Shown in pieces: positions 17,414 to 27,865 of a DNA stretch of 32,206 bases. Numbering within the stretch: position 1 is the stretch's first letter; every line of letters begins with the position of its first letter. The stretch lies in assembly GCA_963204835.1 (NCBI GenBank), contig CAUJHJ010000052.1:1-32206 (forward strand), given 5' to 3'. A model generated the notes under the pieces. It ran no database searches, was not told where the DNA came from, and saw nothing but the letters and a program-made list of their open reading frames with translations. Origin of the DNA: Pseudomonadota bacterium. Lineage in GTDB: Bacteria > Pseudomonadota > Gammaproteobacteria > Steroidobacterales > Steroidobacteraceae. A program made the translations under genes and the position numbers.

Positions 17414-18402
17414 GGGGTCATTCCTTTGGCATTGCGGGGACCGCGCAGGCGTTGCTCGACCTTGACGGCGAGCTGGCCGCGGGAGACGCCGAAGCCGCCG
17501 CGAAAGAGCGGCACGTCTTCGGCAAGGACGGTGGCCTGGCCCGTGAAGTCGCAGGGAATCACGTCACCGGGCTTCAGGTTCACGAGGTCGGCGAGCGAGA
17601 GCTGCGCGCGGCCGAGCACCGTGGACAACTGCACCACGGCGTCCTCGATCTCCTCGCGCAGCGTGTGCAGCCAGCGCTCGTCGTGTTCGACGCGATCGCT
17701 CTGTACGCCCGAGTCGAGCACGTCGCGCAGCGGCTCGATCATCGAGTACGGCAGCGTGACATGCAGGTCGCCGCCGCCGCCGTCGAGCTCGATGCGAAAC
17801 GAGGTGATCACGACGATCTCCGTCGGGCTCACGATGTTGGCGAAATGCGGGTTCAGCTCCGAGGACAGGTATTCGATCTCGATGGGCGCGACGTGCGACC
17901 ACGCCTCCTGCAGGTTCGCGAACACGCCCTTCAGCAGCATGTGGATCACGCGCGACTCGGTCGCGGTGAAGTCGCGGCCCTCGATCTTGGCGTGGCGGCC
18001 GTTGCCGCCGAAGAAGTTGTCGACCATCGCGAACACGAGGGTCGGGCTCAGCACCACGAGGCCGGTGCCGCGCAGCGGCGCGACGCGCACGAGGTTGAGG
18101 CTCGTCGGCAGGTGCAGGGTCTGCACGTACTCGCCGAATTTCTTCATCTGCACTGGCCCGACCTGGATGTCCGGCGAGCGGCGCAGCATCGAGTAGACGC
18201 TGGTGCGAAAGAGGCGCGCGAAGCGCTCGTTGATCATCTCGAGCGTGGGCATGCGCCCACGCACGATGCGCATCTCGTTGCCGAAGTCATAGGAGCGCGC
18301 CTCGCCCGGCGGCGCATCCGGCGCGGTCGCGACGGCGCCGCTGTCGACGCCGTTCAGCAGCGCATCGACCTCGTCCTGGTTGAGAATCTGCTGGGCTGAC
18401 AT
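17410..18402 (-). CDS. fliM: Flagellar switch protein FliM
   Basis: C-ring protein that receives phosphorylated CheY. The protein has 330 residues. The N-terminal CheY-binding peptide is LNQDEVDALL (7-16). The middle domain has NFFGGNGRHAKIEGRDFTAT with the GGNG segment that contacts FliG. The C-terminal SpoA domain ends with KVEQRLRGPRN. It starts 12 bases after fliL. Confidence 0.97.
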   Translation of the reverse strand: MSAQQILNQDEVDALLNGVDSGAVATAPDAPPGEARSYDFGNEMRIVRGRMPTLEMINERFARLFRTSVYSMLRRSPDIQVGPVQMKKFGEYVQTLHLPTSLNLVRVAPLRGTGLVVLSPTLVFAMVDNFFGGNGRHAKIEGRDFTATESRVIHMLLKGVFANLQEAWSHVAPIEIEYLSSELNPHFANIVSPTEIVVITSFRIELDGGGGDLHVTLPYSMIEPLRDVLDSGVQSDRVEHDERWLHTLREEIEDAVVQLSTVLGRAQLSLADLVNLKPGDVIPCDFTGQATVLAEDVPLFRGGFGVSRGQLAVKVEQRLRGPRNAKGMTP

Positions 18403-18414
18403 GCGGGCGGCCCG

Positions 18415-18900
18415 TTACTGCATCACGAAGCTGGTGAAGTAGACGGCCTCGATCTTCTGCGGATCGCCGCCTTCGCGTTTCGCGACGGCGCGCACCGACT
18501 CGAGCGCCCGCTCGCGCAGCTGCTCCTTGCCCTGCACCGAGGAGATCGCCGAGTACTGCTGGTTGCCAAGCAGCAGCAGCAGGTCGTTGCGCAGCGCGGG
18601 ATCGTGCTGCTTCAGGAAGTCCACCGTCGGCTGGTCGCGGCTCATCACCCCGATGGTCACCTGCAGGAAGCGCACGAGCTGTTCGGCCTCGAAGTTCACG
18701 ACGAACGCCGGATCGAACTGGTAGTAGATGGCCGGCGCGGGCTTCGGCTTCTCGGCGACCTTCGCCTTGTCCTTCTTCATGAAAAAGAAGGCACCGCCCG
18801 CCCCGCCCGCGAGGACGATGACGGCGATCAGCACCCAGACGAGGGCTTTCGACTTCTTCTTCGGTGGGGCTGCGGTTGCTTCGGCTTCGGCGTCGGCCAT
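18415..18900 (-). CDS. fliL: Flagellar basal body protein FliL
   Basis: Inner-membrane protein associated with the stators. The protein has 161 residues. A short cytoplasmic tail (PPKKKSKA) is followed by one membrane helix (about 20-41) and a periplasmic domain. The domain contains IYYQFDPAFVVNFEAEQLVR and ends in VYFTSFVMQ. I chose the ATG at 18900, which has GAGG 8 bases upstream. A GTG at 18921 would add seven residues. It is the first gene of an operon that runs to motD, about 40 bases downstream of a sigma-54-type promoter. Confidence 0.94.
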   Translation of the reverse strand: MADAEAEATAAPPKKKSKALVWVLIAVIVLAGGAGGAFFFMKKDKAKVAEKPKPAPAIYYQFDPAFVVNFEAEQLVRFLQVTIGVMSRDQPTVDFLKQHDPALRNDLLLLLGNQQYSAISSVQGKEQLRERALESVRAVAKREGGDPQKIEAVYFTSFVMQ

Positions 18901-18940
18901 GCTCGGATCCTCGCTGCGCACATGCGCGTGCCATCAGGAT

Positions 18941-18956
18941 TGCAAGGCCGATGCCA
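18941..18956 (-). promoter_or_regulatory. Sigma-54 promoter for the fliL operon
   Basis: Minus strand reads TGGCATC, GGCC, TTGCA. GG and GC are exactly 10 bases apart, and five bases at each element (TGGCA and TTGCA) match the consensus. It is located in the 165-base gap between fliK and fliL, ending about 40 bases before the fliL ATG. The rest of the gap (18957-19065) holds a small hairpin, GTCGGC-gtt-GCCGAC at 19031-19045, without a T-tract, and nothing else I can identify. Confidence 0.78.
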
Positions 18957-19065
18957 GCAGCGCCGGGCAGCTGCTAACTCATTGCGCAGACTGGAAATTC
19001 CCGGATCGCGGGCGTGTGACGTGCCGCACAGTCGGCAACGCCGACAAAGATTTGACGGCGCGGCC

Positions 19066-20040
19066 CTAGGCGTAGGTGTCGACGAGCCCGACGGGCAGGC
19101 GCAGCGAGCCTTCGCGCACGACGGCTTCGTCGTCGGCGACCGTCGCCCGCCGCTGCGGCGCGGAGCGGTCCTGGCGCAGCGCCTGATCGGAGACATTCGC
19201 CTCGGCGAGCGAGAGGCCTTGCGAGGCGAGCATCTCGCGCAGCTTCGGCAGGGCCTGCTCGAGTGCGGCGCGGGTCTCGGCGTGACTCGCCCCGAAGGAT
19301 ACGACCGCATCGCCATCGCGCACCGAAATCTGCACGTCGAGGTGTCCGAGGTGCTCGGGCGACAGGCGGATGGAGGCCGTCTGCAGGTTCTCGCGCGCGA
19401 TCCAGGCGATCCGCCCCGCGAGTTCGTCCGACCAGCCTGGCATCCCGACCGATGCATGGACTTGCGGGGCGTGGCGCGCGGGGGCATCAAGTGCGTGCAT
19501 CCTCAGCGCCGGCGATTCGAAGGAACCGGGCACCCAGGCCAACGCTTCCTTGGCAGGGGCGGCATCTGCGCGGGCCGCCGCCGGTTCCGCGGCCTGCCCT
19601 TCGGCACTTTCGGAAGTGTCGTTGAGGAGCAGATCCTGCAGGACGGCTTCCAGGGCCACGGCGGCATCGGTCTTCGCGGCGTCCATCCCGGCAGTCATCC
19701 CGGCTGTCGGCGCCGGCAGACTGGTAGCGGCCGCGGCCTGGGAACGACCGGTCGTCGATGCCGCGGCTGGGGCGGCCCAACCAGTGGCCCGGTTCGCGGC
19801 AGCCGTCGCCATGGACTGCACACCCGCCATTGCGGACAGCAACAGGGCTACGGCCTCCGGCGGCAGTTCGTCGGCATCTTCACCCGTGGCTTCCCGGCCC
19901 GAAGCGGCACCCAGCAACGAGGCAAAGGGCGGCGTCGCACCCGTGCCCGAAAGCTGCGCAGCGGCAGGTACCGCAGTCGCGGGCGCCACGACGGGTGTCG
20001 CCGCGGCCGAAGTCACTGGCGGGGCAGAAGCTGTCGTCAT
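19066..20040 (-). CDS. fliK: Flagellar hook-length control protein FliK
   Basis: Secreted ruler that measures the hook and triggers the FlhB switch. The protein has 324 residues, on the short side for the family. Most of the N-terminal two thirds is low-complexity Ala/Pro/Thr. The conserved C-terminal domain (about 205-290) has ASIRLSPEHLGHLDVQISVR and LPKLREMLASQGLSLAEANV. The ATG at 20040 overlaps the fliJ stop as ATGA. It is the last gene before the sigma-54 promoter of the fliL operon. Confidence 0.93.
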   Translation of the reverse strand: MTTASAPPVTSAAATPVVAPATAVPAAAQLSGTGATPPFASLLGAASGREATGEDADELPPEAVALLLSAMAGVQSMATAAANRATGWAAPAAASTTGRSQAAAATSLPAPTAGMTAGMDAAKTDAAVALEAVLQDLLLNDTSESAEGQAAEPAAARADAAPAKEALAWVPGSFESPALRMHALDAPARHAPQVHASVGMPGWSDELAGRIAWIARENLQTASIRLSPEHLGHLDVQISVRDGDAVVSFGASHAETRAALEQALPKLREMLASQGLSLAEANVSDQALRQDRSAPQRRATVADDEAVVREGSLRLPVGLVDTYA

Positions 20041-20486
20041 GTCGACCTCTCGCGGGCGCGTGACATCTGCAGCGCACGCTCATCGGTTTCGAACTGTTCG
20101 CGCCGCTCACCGATGACCCGTTCCTCGGCCTGCCAGCGGCCGATCACCTGGCCGATCGACTTCGCGCGCTGTGCCGCGAGTCGCCAGGCCTCGCGCGCCT
20201 GGTCTCGTTCCGCCCTCGCCTGCAGGACGAGCCGGCCCTGCGCACGCAGCGCCTCGCCCAGCCGGGCGAGGAAGGCGCGATAGTCGCGCAAATCCGTGGC
20301 ACTCATGCCCGCGGCGACGCGTCCGGCCAGGCCACTCGCGTAGTCTGCCTGGTAGGCCTCGAGTTCCTCGAGGCGCTTGCCGGCATCCTGGGCCCGGCGC
20401 TCCGCTTCCGCGAGGCGCGCGGCGCATTCGCGCTCGTCATGCCCGACGGCGCGCGCGACGGGCTGCAGACGCTGCGAGCGCCTCAC
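20037..20486 (-). CDS. fliJ: Flagellar export chaperone escort FliJ
   Basis: Soluble coiled-coil stalk of the export ATPase. The protein has 149 residues, almost entirely charged helix (for example [20 protein letters not shown]). FliJ proteins are recognised by size, coiled-coil content and location. It lies between fliI and fliK. The GTG at 20486 overlaps the fliI stop as GTGA. Confidence 0.88.
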   Translation of the reverse strand: MRRSQRLQPVARAVGHDERECAARLAEAERRAQDAGKRLEELEAYQADYASGLAGRVAAGMSATDLRDYRAFLARLGEALRAQGRLVLQARAERDQAREAWRLAAQRAKSIGQVIGRWQAEERVIGERREQFETDERALQMSRARERST

Positions 20487-21844
20487 GACGCGCCCGCCTC
20501 GCCCGCGACCTCGGCAAGCGAGCCGATGCTCGAAGCGAGATCGGCGCGTTCACGCATGTGCTGCTGCAGGAAAGCCTGCATGCGCGGCCAGCGCGCGAGC
20601 GCCGCGTCGACGCGCGGATCGCTGCCGGCGCGGTAGGCACCGATCGAAATGAGGTCGCGGTGCTGCGTGTAGGTGGAGAGCATCTGGCGGAAGCGGCGCG
20701 CCGCCTCGAAGTGGGCATCCGGCACGATGTCGTGCATCGCGCGGCTGACGGAGGCCTCGATGTCGATGGCGGGGTATTGGCCCGCCTCGGCGATGCGTCG
20801 CGAGAGGACGAAATGACCGTCGAGGATCGCCCGCGCACTGTCCGCGATCGGATCGTTCTGGTCGTCGCCCTCGACGAGCACCGTGTAGAACGCCGTGATC
20901 GAACCGCCCTTGCGCGCGCCGTTGCCGGCGCGCTCGACGAGCTGCGGCAGGCGGGCGAACACGGACGGCGGATAGCCCTTGGTGGCCGGCGCCTCGCCGA
21001 TCGCCAGCCCGATCTCGCGCTGCGCCTGGGCAAAACGGGTCAGCGAGTCCATCAGCAGCAGCACGCTGCGGCCCTGGTCGCGGAAATACTCGGCGACGGC
21101 CGTGGCGAGCCACGCCCCATGCAGGCGCATCAGCGGCGACTGGTCGGCCGGCACGGCGACCACGACCGCGCGGCGGCGGCCCTCCTCGCCGAGGATGCGT
21201 TCGATGAATTCCTTCACTTCGCGTCCGCGCTCGCCGATCAGCCCGACCACGATCACGTCCGCCGAGGTGTAGCGGGCCATCATGCCGAGCAGCACGCTCT
21301 TGCCGACGCCGCTGCCCGCGAAGAGACCGATGCGTTGGCCGCGACCCACGGTCAGCAGCGAATTGATCGCGCGCACACCGACGTCGAGCGGCTCGGCGAT
21401 CGGCTCGCGCGCGAGCGGATTGATCGGCGCGCCACCCATCAGCTGCACCGGCACCTCGCAATCGAGCGGACCGGCGTCATCAAGCGGCCGGCCGGCACCG
21501 TCGATCACCCGCCCGAGCAGGCCATCGCCGACGCGCACGGTCTGGTGGCCGTAGCGCGGCACGACGCGGGCGTTCGGCGAGAGTCCGAACGCGTCGGCGG
21601 TCGGCATCAGGAAGAGACGGGAACCGGAGAAGCCGACCACTTCCGCCTCGACGCGGGTGCCGGCCGATGAAAGGATGTCGCAACGATCGCCGACGGCGGC
21701 CTCGCAACCCGCAGCTTCGAGCGTCAGCCCGACCATGCGGGTGAGCGTGCCCTCGACCGGCGGCGGTGGCAGCAGATCGGCGCGGCGCTGGTAGCGCGCG
21801 AGCCCCTGGCGCAAGGCCGACCGTCGTTCGGCGAGCGCGCTCAC
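20483..21844 (-). CDS. fliI: Flagellar export ATPase FliI
   Basis: ATPase of the export apparatus, related to the F1 beta subunit. The protein has 453 residues. Walker A GSGVGKS is at 177-183 and Walker B is [14 protein letters not shown]. The type III ATPase signature [18 protein letters not shown] follows. I chose the GTG at 21844, which overlaps the fliH stop as GTGA and gives the usual length. The open frame extends to 21997 inside fliH, but that extension has no FliI similarity. Confidence 0.96.
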   Translation of the reverse strand: MSALAERRSALRQGLARYQRRADLLPPPPVEGTLTRMVGLTLEAAGCEAAVGDRCDILSSAGTRVEAEVVGFSGSRLFLMPTADAFGLSPNARVVPRYGHQTVRVGDGLLGRVIDGAGRPLDDAGPLDCEVPVQLMGGAPINPLAREPIAEPLDVGVRAINSLLTVGRGQRIGLFAGSGVGKSVLLGMMARYTSADVIVVGLIGERGREVKEFIERILGEEGRRRAVVVAVPADQSPLMRLHGAWLATAVAEYFRDQGRSVLLLMDSLTRFAQAQREIGLAIGEAPATKGYPPSVFARLPQLVERAGNGARKGGSITAFYTVLVEGDDQNDPIADSARAILDGHFVLSRRIAEAGQYPAIDIEASVSRAMHDIVPDAHFEAARRFRQMLSTYTQHRDLISIGAYRAGSDPRVDAALARWPRMQAFLQQHMRERADLASSIGSLAEVAGEAGAS

Positions 21845-22467
21845 GGCTCGCCCCGCGCGTCGGCGGCCCGTTCCTCGCCGAGCACGGCCACGAGCGCCGC
21901 GTTGAGGCGCGTCTCGAGGCGTGCATCCACCTGCGAGTTCTCCGCGGTCACCCGGCAACCGCCGCGCGACATGACCGGATCCTCCACCACCACCCACGCC
22001 TGTCCGTGCGAGGGTACGGCGAGCCTTTCATTGACCAGCGCCGCGTCCTCCGGATGCAGGTGCACGCGTACTTCGCGCGCCGCCGCCGGCAGCAACGACA
22101 CGGCCTGGCGCAGGATGCCGATCACCTGCGAGGGATCGATGCGCAGCTCCCGCCGCACGAGATGGCGCGCGACCGTGAGCGACAACTGTGCAAGCTGCTG
22201 CTCCACTTCGGCGTCCATGTCCGCGAGCGGCCGTGCGACGGCCGCCAGCAGCTCGTCGAGCCGCGCCACGCGCTCCCCGAGCAGTTCGTTGCGACGACGC
22301 GCCTCGCTGGCCGCCGCGGCGAGGCCGTCGGCGAGGCCCTTGGCGTGGCCCTCCTCCCAGGCCGCGCGCGAGATGCCCTCGAGTTCGTCGGCCGTGACAC
22401 GCTCGCGGCGGCCACCGGCGATCCGCCCCTCCACGGCCGGCAGCGCCCACAGGGCCGCCTCAGACAT
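21841..22467 (-). CDS. fliH: Flagellar export ATPase regulator FliH
   Basis: Binds FliI and anchors it to FliN. The protein has 208 residues. The central stretch [20 protein letters not shown] has GxxxG-type spacing typical of FliH. The C-terminal domain resembles the V-type ATPase E subunit ([40 protein letters not shown]). The ATG at 22467 overlaps fliG by 8 bases. Confidence 0.93.
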   Translation of the reverse strand: MSEAALWALPAVEGRIAGGRRERVTADELEGISRAAWEEGHAKGLADGLAAAASEARRRNELLGERVARLDELLAAVARPLADMDAEVEQQLAQLSLTVARHLVRRELRIDPSQVIGILRQAVSLLPAAAREVRVHLHPEDAALVNERLAVPSHGQAWVVVEDPVMSRGGCRVTAENSQVDARLETRLNAALVAVLGEERAADARGEP

Positions 22468-23473
22468 AGGCTTCGCCGCCCTTGCCGCCGAGCGAGATCG
22501 TGCCGGCGTCGGCGAGCCGCTTGGCGATCGCGAGAATTTCCTTTTGCGCGGCCTCGACTTCGCTCACTCGCACGGGGCCCTTCGACTCCATGTCGTCCTT
22601 GAGCATCTCCGCGGCGCGCTGCGACATGTTCTTGAACACCTTGTCCTTGAGCTCCTGGTCGCAAGCCTTGAGCGCGAGCAGCAGCCGGTCGCCGGGAACC
22701 TGGCGCAGCAGCTCCTGCATGCCGCGATCGTCGACTTCGGCGAGGTCCTCGAAGGTGAAGATGAGGTCCTGGATCCTCGCGGCCAGCGCCTCGTCGGCCG
22801 TCGTGATCCGTTCCATGATGGTCGATTCCTGGCTCGAATCGAGGTTGTTGATGATGTTGGCGCACACCTTGGGGCCGCCGAACACGGAGGCCTTGGACGA
22901 TGCGTTGCCCGCGAACTGCTTCTCCATCACCTCGTCGAGCTCGTTGAGCGCCGAGGGCTGGATGCCGTCGAGCGTCGCGATGCGCATCAGGATGTCGGGG
23001 CGCGCGAGCTCCGGGAGCTGCGCGAGCACCGCGGCCGCGTGGTCGGGCTCGAGGTAGGCGAGCACGATCGCGACGATCTGCGGGTGTTCGTTGCGCATCA
23101 TCTCCGCGACCGAGCGCGGATCCATCCACTTCATCGCGTCCAGGCCGCGGCTCGAACGGCCGCCGAGGATGCGGTCCATCACGCTCGCCGCGCGATCGTC
23201 GCCGAGCGCCGAGACCAGCACCTTGCGCAGGTACTCGTCGGTGCCCACGCCGAGCGATGTCTGGCTCTCGATGGTGGCCGTGAAGTGCTCGAGCACGCCC
23301 GACACCTCCTCGCGCGTCACGCCATCGAGGGCCGCCATGGCGGTGCCGACCCGCTGCACGTCCTTGGCGCTCATGTGCTTCAGGACCTCGGCCGCTTCCT
23401 GTTCGCCGAGCGTCAGCAACAGGATGGCCGCATGGTCGATGCCGCTGCGGTTCGGGAGCGCCTTGCTATTCAT
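22460..23473 (-). CDS. fliG: Flagellar switch protein FliG
   Basis: C-ring protein that takes up torque from the stator. The protein has 337 residues. The middle domain holds the EHPQ motif in MRNEHPQIVAIVLAYLEPDH. The C-terminal domain holds the torque helix DDRGMQELLRQVPGDRLLLA. The ATG at 23473 overlaps the fliF stop by 8 bases. Its partners fliF, fliM and fliN are all present in this window. Confidence 0.97.
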   Translation of the reverse strand: MNSKALPNRSGIDHAAILLLTLGEQEAAEVLKHMSAKDVQRVGTAMAALDGVTREEVSGVLEHFTATIESQTSLGVGTDEYLRKVLVSALGDDRAASVMDRILGGRSSRGLDAMKWMDPRSVAEMMRNEHPQIVAIVLAYLEPDHAAAVLAQLPELARPDILMRIATLDGIQPSALNELDEVMEKQFAGNASSKASVFGGPKVCANIINNLDSSQESTIMERITTADEALAARIQDLIFTFEDLAEVDDRGMQELLRQVPGDRLLLALKACDQELKDKVFKNMSQRAAEMLKDDMESKGPVRVSEVEAAQKEILAIAKRLADAGTISLGGKGGEAYV

Positions 23474-25124
23474 CCTTGCCCACCCAGTTCTTGACGACGC
23501 GCGCCACGCGCTTCGGATCCTGTGTCACGAGCGAGCGCGCCTGCGCGACCTGCTGCTCGTACGCAATTGCGGAGGCTTGTCCAGCGAGGCGCGGTGCGTC
23601 CTCGGCGAGTTCGGCGGCCGGCGACCCGGATGCCGGCGGCAGGGCCGGCGCCGGCGCGAGACGGCGCGGCGGGTTCGTGAGGCTGCGCACCAGCGGCTTG
23701 ACGATCGACAGCAGCAGGACCAGCAGGATGATCGCGCCGGCGAGGATCTTCGCGAGCTCGCGCACCCAGGGCTGCTGCCAGATCGGCAACGGTTCGATCT
23801 CGCCGACCGGCTCGACCGCCTGTGCCGTGAACGAGGCATTGACGACATTGACGCTGTCGCCGCGCGCCTCGTCGAAACCCACTGCGTCTTTCACCAGCGT
23901 CGTGAAGCGCGCAAGCTGCTCGGCGCTGAGCGGCTTCGCGACCGGCTTGCCCGCCGCCTTGCCGTCGGACTGCGCCACGGCGATGTCGTCCACCAGCACC
24001 GCAACGGTGAGGCGCTTGAGGCGTCCGGCCGGCTGGCGTGTGTAGGCGACCGTGCGATCGATCTCGTAGTTGCGCGTCGTTTGCCGCGACGTGTTGTCGG
24101 GCGCGGCCGCCGGGACGGCGGCATCGGCGTTGGCGTTGGCGACGGACGTCGCAGCCTGGCCGGGCGGCAGCGCCGTCCCCGGTACCGGCGGCTGGTTCGA
24201 CAGCGCGCCCGGCACGCCGTTCGGGCCCGCTCCGTTGCGCGACGTCTCCTCCGCGAGCTGTTCGCTGCGTACCACCTGGCTGTCCGGCCCGTACTGCTCG
24301 CGCGCCTCCTCGGTGACCGACATGTCGACGGACGCCACCACCTGCGCACGCACCCTGCCTTCGCCGACGATCGGCGCGAGCAGCGCGAGGATGCGCTGCG
24401 TGTACTCGGATTCGAGGCGGCGCGCGAACTCGAACTGCTTCTCGCGCGCCGCGAGGTCGCCGTCGCGCTCCGGCTCGGACAGCAGGCGCCCCGCCTGGTC
24501 CACCACCGTCACGTCCTCGGCCTTGAGCTCCGGGATGCTCGAGGCGACGAGGTTGACGATCGCGGTCACCTGGTCGGACTCGAGCCGGCGGCCGGCCTTC
24601 AGCTGCAGGAAGACGGACGCGGTCGCATTGCGGCGGTCGCGCACGAAAGCCGACGGCCGGGGCGCGGCGATATGAACGCGCGCGGCGGACACCGGCTGCA
24701 GGCTCGCGATGGTGCGGGCCAGTTCGGTCTCGAGCGCGTGCTGGTAGCGCGCGCCCTCCATGAACTGGCTCACGCCGAAGCCCGAATCCTTCGCCATGGC
24801 GTTGAAGCCGTCGGAAGACTGCAGCACGCCCTGCGCTGCCAGCGCGAGCCGCGCATCATTGAGCTTCTCCATGGGCACGCTGACGGTGCCGCGCGCGACA
24901 TCGGCCTTGTGCTCGATGCCCGCGGCCTGCAGCGACTGCTGCACTTCGACGAGATCGCCGGCGGCGAGGCCCGAGTACAGCAGGCTGAAGCTCGGGCCCT
25001 GGGCCCACAGCAGGATCCAGAGGCCCGCGGCCACGGCCGCCGCGAGCCCCGCCAGCACCAGCACGGGACGCAAGCCCGTGGCGATGCGGTTGAAGGCGGG
25101 CAACTGCTCGACCTCGGCGTTCAT
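23466..25124 (-). CDS. fliF: Flagellar MS-ring protein FliF
   Basis: Forms the membrane ring on which the motor is built. The protein has 552 residues, with membrane helices near 20-42 and 455-478. The periplasmic ring-building motifs include YSGLAAGDLVEVQQSLQAAG and ALETELARTIASLQPVSAAR. The C-terminal FliG-binding tail ends DPKRVARVVKNWVGKDE. I chose the ATG at 25124, which has GGAG 6 bases upstream; the frame could be extended by four residues. It lies 31 bases after fliE. Confidence 0.97.
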   Translation of the reverse strand: MNAEVEQLPAFNRIATGLRPVLVLAGLAAAVAAGLWILLWAQGPSFSLLYSGLAAGDLVEVQQSLQAAGIEHKADVARGTVSVPMEKLNDARLALAAQGVLQSSDGFNAMAKDSGFGVSQFMEGARYQHALETELARTIASLQPVSAARVHIAAPRPSAFVRDRRNATASVFLQLKAGRRLESDQVTAIVNLVASSIPELKAEDVTVVDQAGRLLSEPERDGDLAAREKQFEFARRLESEYTQRILALLAPIVGEGRVRAQVVASVDMSVTEEAREQYGPDSQVVRSEQLAEETSRNGAGPNGVPGALSNQPPVPGTALPPGQAATSVANANADAAVPAAAPDNTSRQTTRNYEIDRTVAYTRQPAGRLKRLTVAVLVDDIAVAQSDGKAAGKPVAKPLSAEQLARFTTLVKDAVGFDEARGDSVNVVNASFTAQAVEPVGEIEPLPIWQQPWVRELAKILAGAIILLVLLLSIVKPLVRSLTNPPRRLAPAPALPPASGSPAAELAEDAPRLAGQASAIAYEQQVAQARSLVTQDPKRVARVVKNWVGKDE

Positions 25125-25155
25125 GTTTCTCTCCACTCGGTGTTCGCCATGCCGC

Positions 25156-25503
25156 TCAGATCGGCATGTTCATTATTTCCTGGTACACGCCCACGAGGCG
25201 ATTGCGCACCTCGGTGGCGGCCCGGAAGGAGACGCTCGCTTTCTGCATCTCGAGCATCACCTGCGGCAGCTCGACGCCCGGCACGCCCTTCTGGAAGGCG
25301 GTGGCCGCCTGCGCGGCGCTCTGCTGGGCCGCATTCACCTGTTCGACGCCACGCTTCATCAGCGCGGCAAAGCCGTCGATCGCCGGTGCCCGGCCCGCCG
25401 CTGCGGCTTCGCCGGCTCCGGCGACCGGCGCCTGCGGGCGCCTCACCTGCGAGGATATGGTGCGGATCTGCGAAAGGACGCGGTCGATCTCCATCTGGCT
25501 CAT
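25156..25503 (-). CDS. fliE: Flagellar hook-basal body protein FliE
   Basis: Adaptor between the MS ring and the rod. The protein has 115 residues. The conserved C-terminal helix reads [20 protein letters not shown] and ends [11 protein letters not shown]. The N-terminal half has an Ala-rich stretch. The ATG at 25503 has GGAGG 7 bases upstream and overlaps the stop of the upstream activator gene as ATGA; a second ATG lies three codons on. Confidence 0.95.
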   Translation of the reverse strand: MSQMEIDRVLSQIRTISSQVRRPQAPVAGAGEAAAAGRAPAIDGFAALMKRGVEQVNAAQQSAAQAATAFQKGVPGVELPQVMLEMQKASVSFRAATEVRNRLVGVYQEIMNMPI

Positions 25504-26495
25504 GCGCAGGCCTCCGCAAGGTCGACGCCCGATGCGCGCAGTTGCGCGAGCTTGTAGCGCAGCGCGCGCGGACTGATGCCGAGGCGCTCCGCCACGGCCC
25601 GCCGGCTGCCCTGCTCCTCGCGCAGCGCGCCGAGGATCAGCTCCCGTTCGGCCGACGCGAGCGCCATCGAGAGCTGCCCTCTCGCCACGGGCGCCGGTGC
25701 GGCCGTGCGCGCCGGCCCATCGGCCAGCGCCTCATCCATCTCGAAGCGGATGTGGCTCGCGAGGATGGTCGCTCCCTCGAGCAGGATCAGCGCGCGCTGC
25801 ATGACGTTGTCGAGCTCGCGCACATTGCCGGGCCAGGCGTGCGTGAGGAGGCGATGGGCCGCCTCCGCGGACAGCGCCGGGATGCGTTGCCCCGCCGCGC
25901 AGCGCGCGGACAGCAGCTGCATCGCAAGCGGCAGGATGTCGTCGCGGCGCTCGCGCAGCGGCGCCAGCACCATGGGAAACACGTTGAGCCGGTAGTAGAG
26001 GTCTTCGCGAAAGCGCGCGGCCGTCACCTCGGCTCGCAGCCGGCGGTTGGTCGTCGCGAGCACCCGTACGTCGAGCGCGAGCGTCGCGCGGCCGCCGATG
26101 CGCTCCACTTCCCGCTCCTGCAACACGCGCAGGAGCTTGGCCTGCAGGCCGAGCGGCATCTCCGAGATCTCGTCGAGCAGCAGTGTGCCGCCCTGCGCCT
26201 GCTCGAACTTGCCCGGATGAGCGGCCTGCGCGCCCGTGAAGGCGCCCTTCTCATGGCCGAAGAGCACCGCCTCGAGCAAGGTCTCGGGAATGGCCGCGCA
26301 GTTGATCGCGATGAACGGCTGCGCGGCGCGCGGCGAAAGCCGGTGGATGTGGCGGGCGAGCACTTCCTTGCCTGTGCCGGACTCGCCGGCGATCAGCACC
26401 GTGCAATCGCTCGCCGCGACGCGGGCGGCGAGTTCGAGCGTCTCGCGGGACGCTTGCGAGCAGGCCACCGGTTCGGGAGTCGCGATCGTGGTCAC
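25500..26495 (-). CDS. fleR: FleR/FlrC-like sigma-54 activator without a receiver domain
   Basis: Enhancer-binding protein expected to open sigma-54 promoters of mid-stage flagellar genes. The protein has 331 residues. The AAA+ domain begins almost at once: Walker A GESGTGKE at 37-44, sigma-54-contact loop GAFTGA at 84-89, Walker [14 protein letters not shown]. The C-terminal Fis-type helix-turn-helix is [20 protein letters not shown], the best link to FleR/FlrC. FleR and FlrC normally carry an N-terminal receiver domain phosphorylated by FleS/FlrB; none is present and only 96 bases separate this gene from the previous one. The GTG at 26495 is the only start that keeps the whole domain. It overlaps fliE, so it is coexpressed with the genes it may control. 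Gene name is by context and similarity. Confidence 0.85.
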   Translation of the reverse strand: MTTIATPEPVACSQASRETLELAARVAASDCTVLIAGESGTGKEVLARHIHRLSPRAAQPFIAINCAAIPETLLEAVLFGHEKGAFTGAQAAHPGKFEQAQGGTLLLDEISEMPLGLQAKLLRVLQEREVERIGGRATLALDVRVLATTNRRLRAEVTAARFREDLYYRLNVFPMVLAPLRERRDDILPLAMQLLSARCAAGQRIPALSAEAAHRLLTHAWPGNVRELDNVMQRALILLEGATILASHIRFEMDEALADGPARTAAPAPVARGQLSMALASAERELILGALREEQGSRRAVAERLGISPRALRYKLAQLRASGVDLAEACA

Positions 26496-26515
26496 TTCGG
26501 TCTTGCCTCACTGCG

Positions 26516-26530
26516 CCGGCACCGTGCCGG
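26516..26530 (-). repeat. Inverted repeat at the predicted 5' end of the fleR-like transcript
   Basis: CCGGCA and TGCCGG flank a 3-base loop. The repeat sits just after the expected start site of the sigma-54-type promoter at 26544-26559 and 21 bases before the GTG. It could form a short 5' stem in the messenger. No T-tract follows, so it is not a good terminator. Confidence 0.4.
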
Positions 26531-26543
26531 TCCGCTGACTAGG

Positions 26544-26559
26544 AGCAATTTCCGTGCCG
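26544..26559 (-). promoter_or_regulatory. Sigma-54 promoter for fleR-like gene and fliE-fliK
   Basis: Minus strand reads CGGCACG, GAAA, TTGCT. GG and GC are exactly 10 bases apart, with one difference from TGGCACG and an intact TTGCW. It lies in the 96-base gap after the fleQ-like gene. Pseudomonas fleSR is likewise sigma-54 and FleQ dependent, which supports the reading. Confidence 0.82.
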
Positions 26560-26591
26560 TGCCGGATGGCGCCCGGATTGCGTGAGGCGCG

Positions 26592-27740
<1,149 letters not shown>

Positions 27741-27811
27741 TCACGCAACCTCGTTCTCGTTGCGCGCCATTCTCGGCACGCGCACGAGGCTCCGGTGTGA
27801 CGGATGTCGAT

Positions 27812-27830
27812 CGCGGCCGGGACGGCCGCG
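27812..27830. repeat. GC-rich hairpin upstream of the fleQ-like gene
   Basis: An 8-bp perfect stem (CGCGGCCG and CGGCCGCG) with a 3-base loop lies in the 125-base gap 27741-27865. There is no T-tract, so it is a weak terminator candidate for pilZ or a leader structure of the fleQ-like messenger. In the same gap ATTATG at 27843-27848 reads CATAAT on the minus strand, one base from a sigma-70 -10 box, but no good -35 box is visible. I do not call a promoter. Confidence 0.35.
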
Positions 27831-27865
27831 GAACTGCGTCGCATTATGGCGACTCGGGCGCCAGA

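Noticed and set aside
18918..18933. Second sigma-54-like site before fliL, TGGCACG followed by TGTGC
   Set aside because: The -24 box is perfect but GG and GC are 11 bases apart instead of 10. The site at 18941-18956 has the correct spacing.
19031..19045. Terminator after fliK
   Set aside because: The 6-bp stem with a 3-base loop is short and lacks a T-tract.
21845..21997. N-terminal extension of FliI
   Set aside because: It would overlap fliH by over 150 bases and has a Gly/Arg-rich sequence without similarity to FliI.
23091..26585. 1164-residue open frame on the plus strand
   Set aside because: It is antisense to fliG, fliF, fliE and the fleR-like gene. Those genes have clear family motifs; the antisense frame shows only low-complexity Arg/Ala/His sequence.
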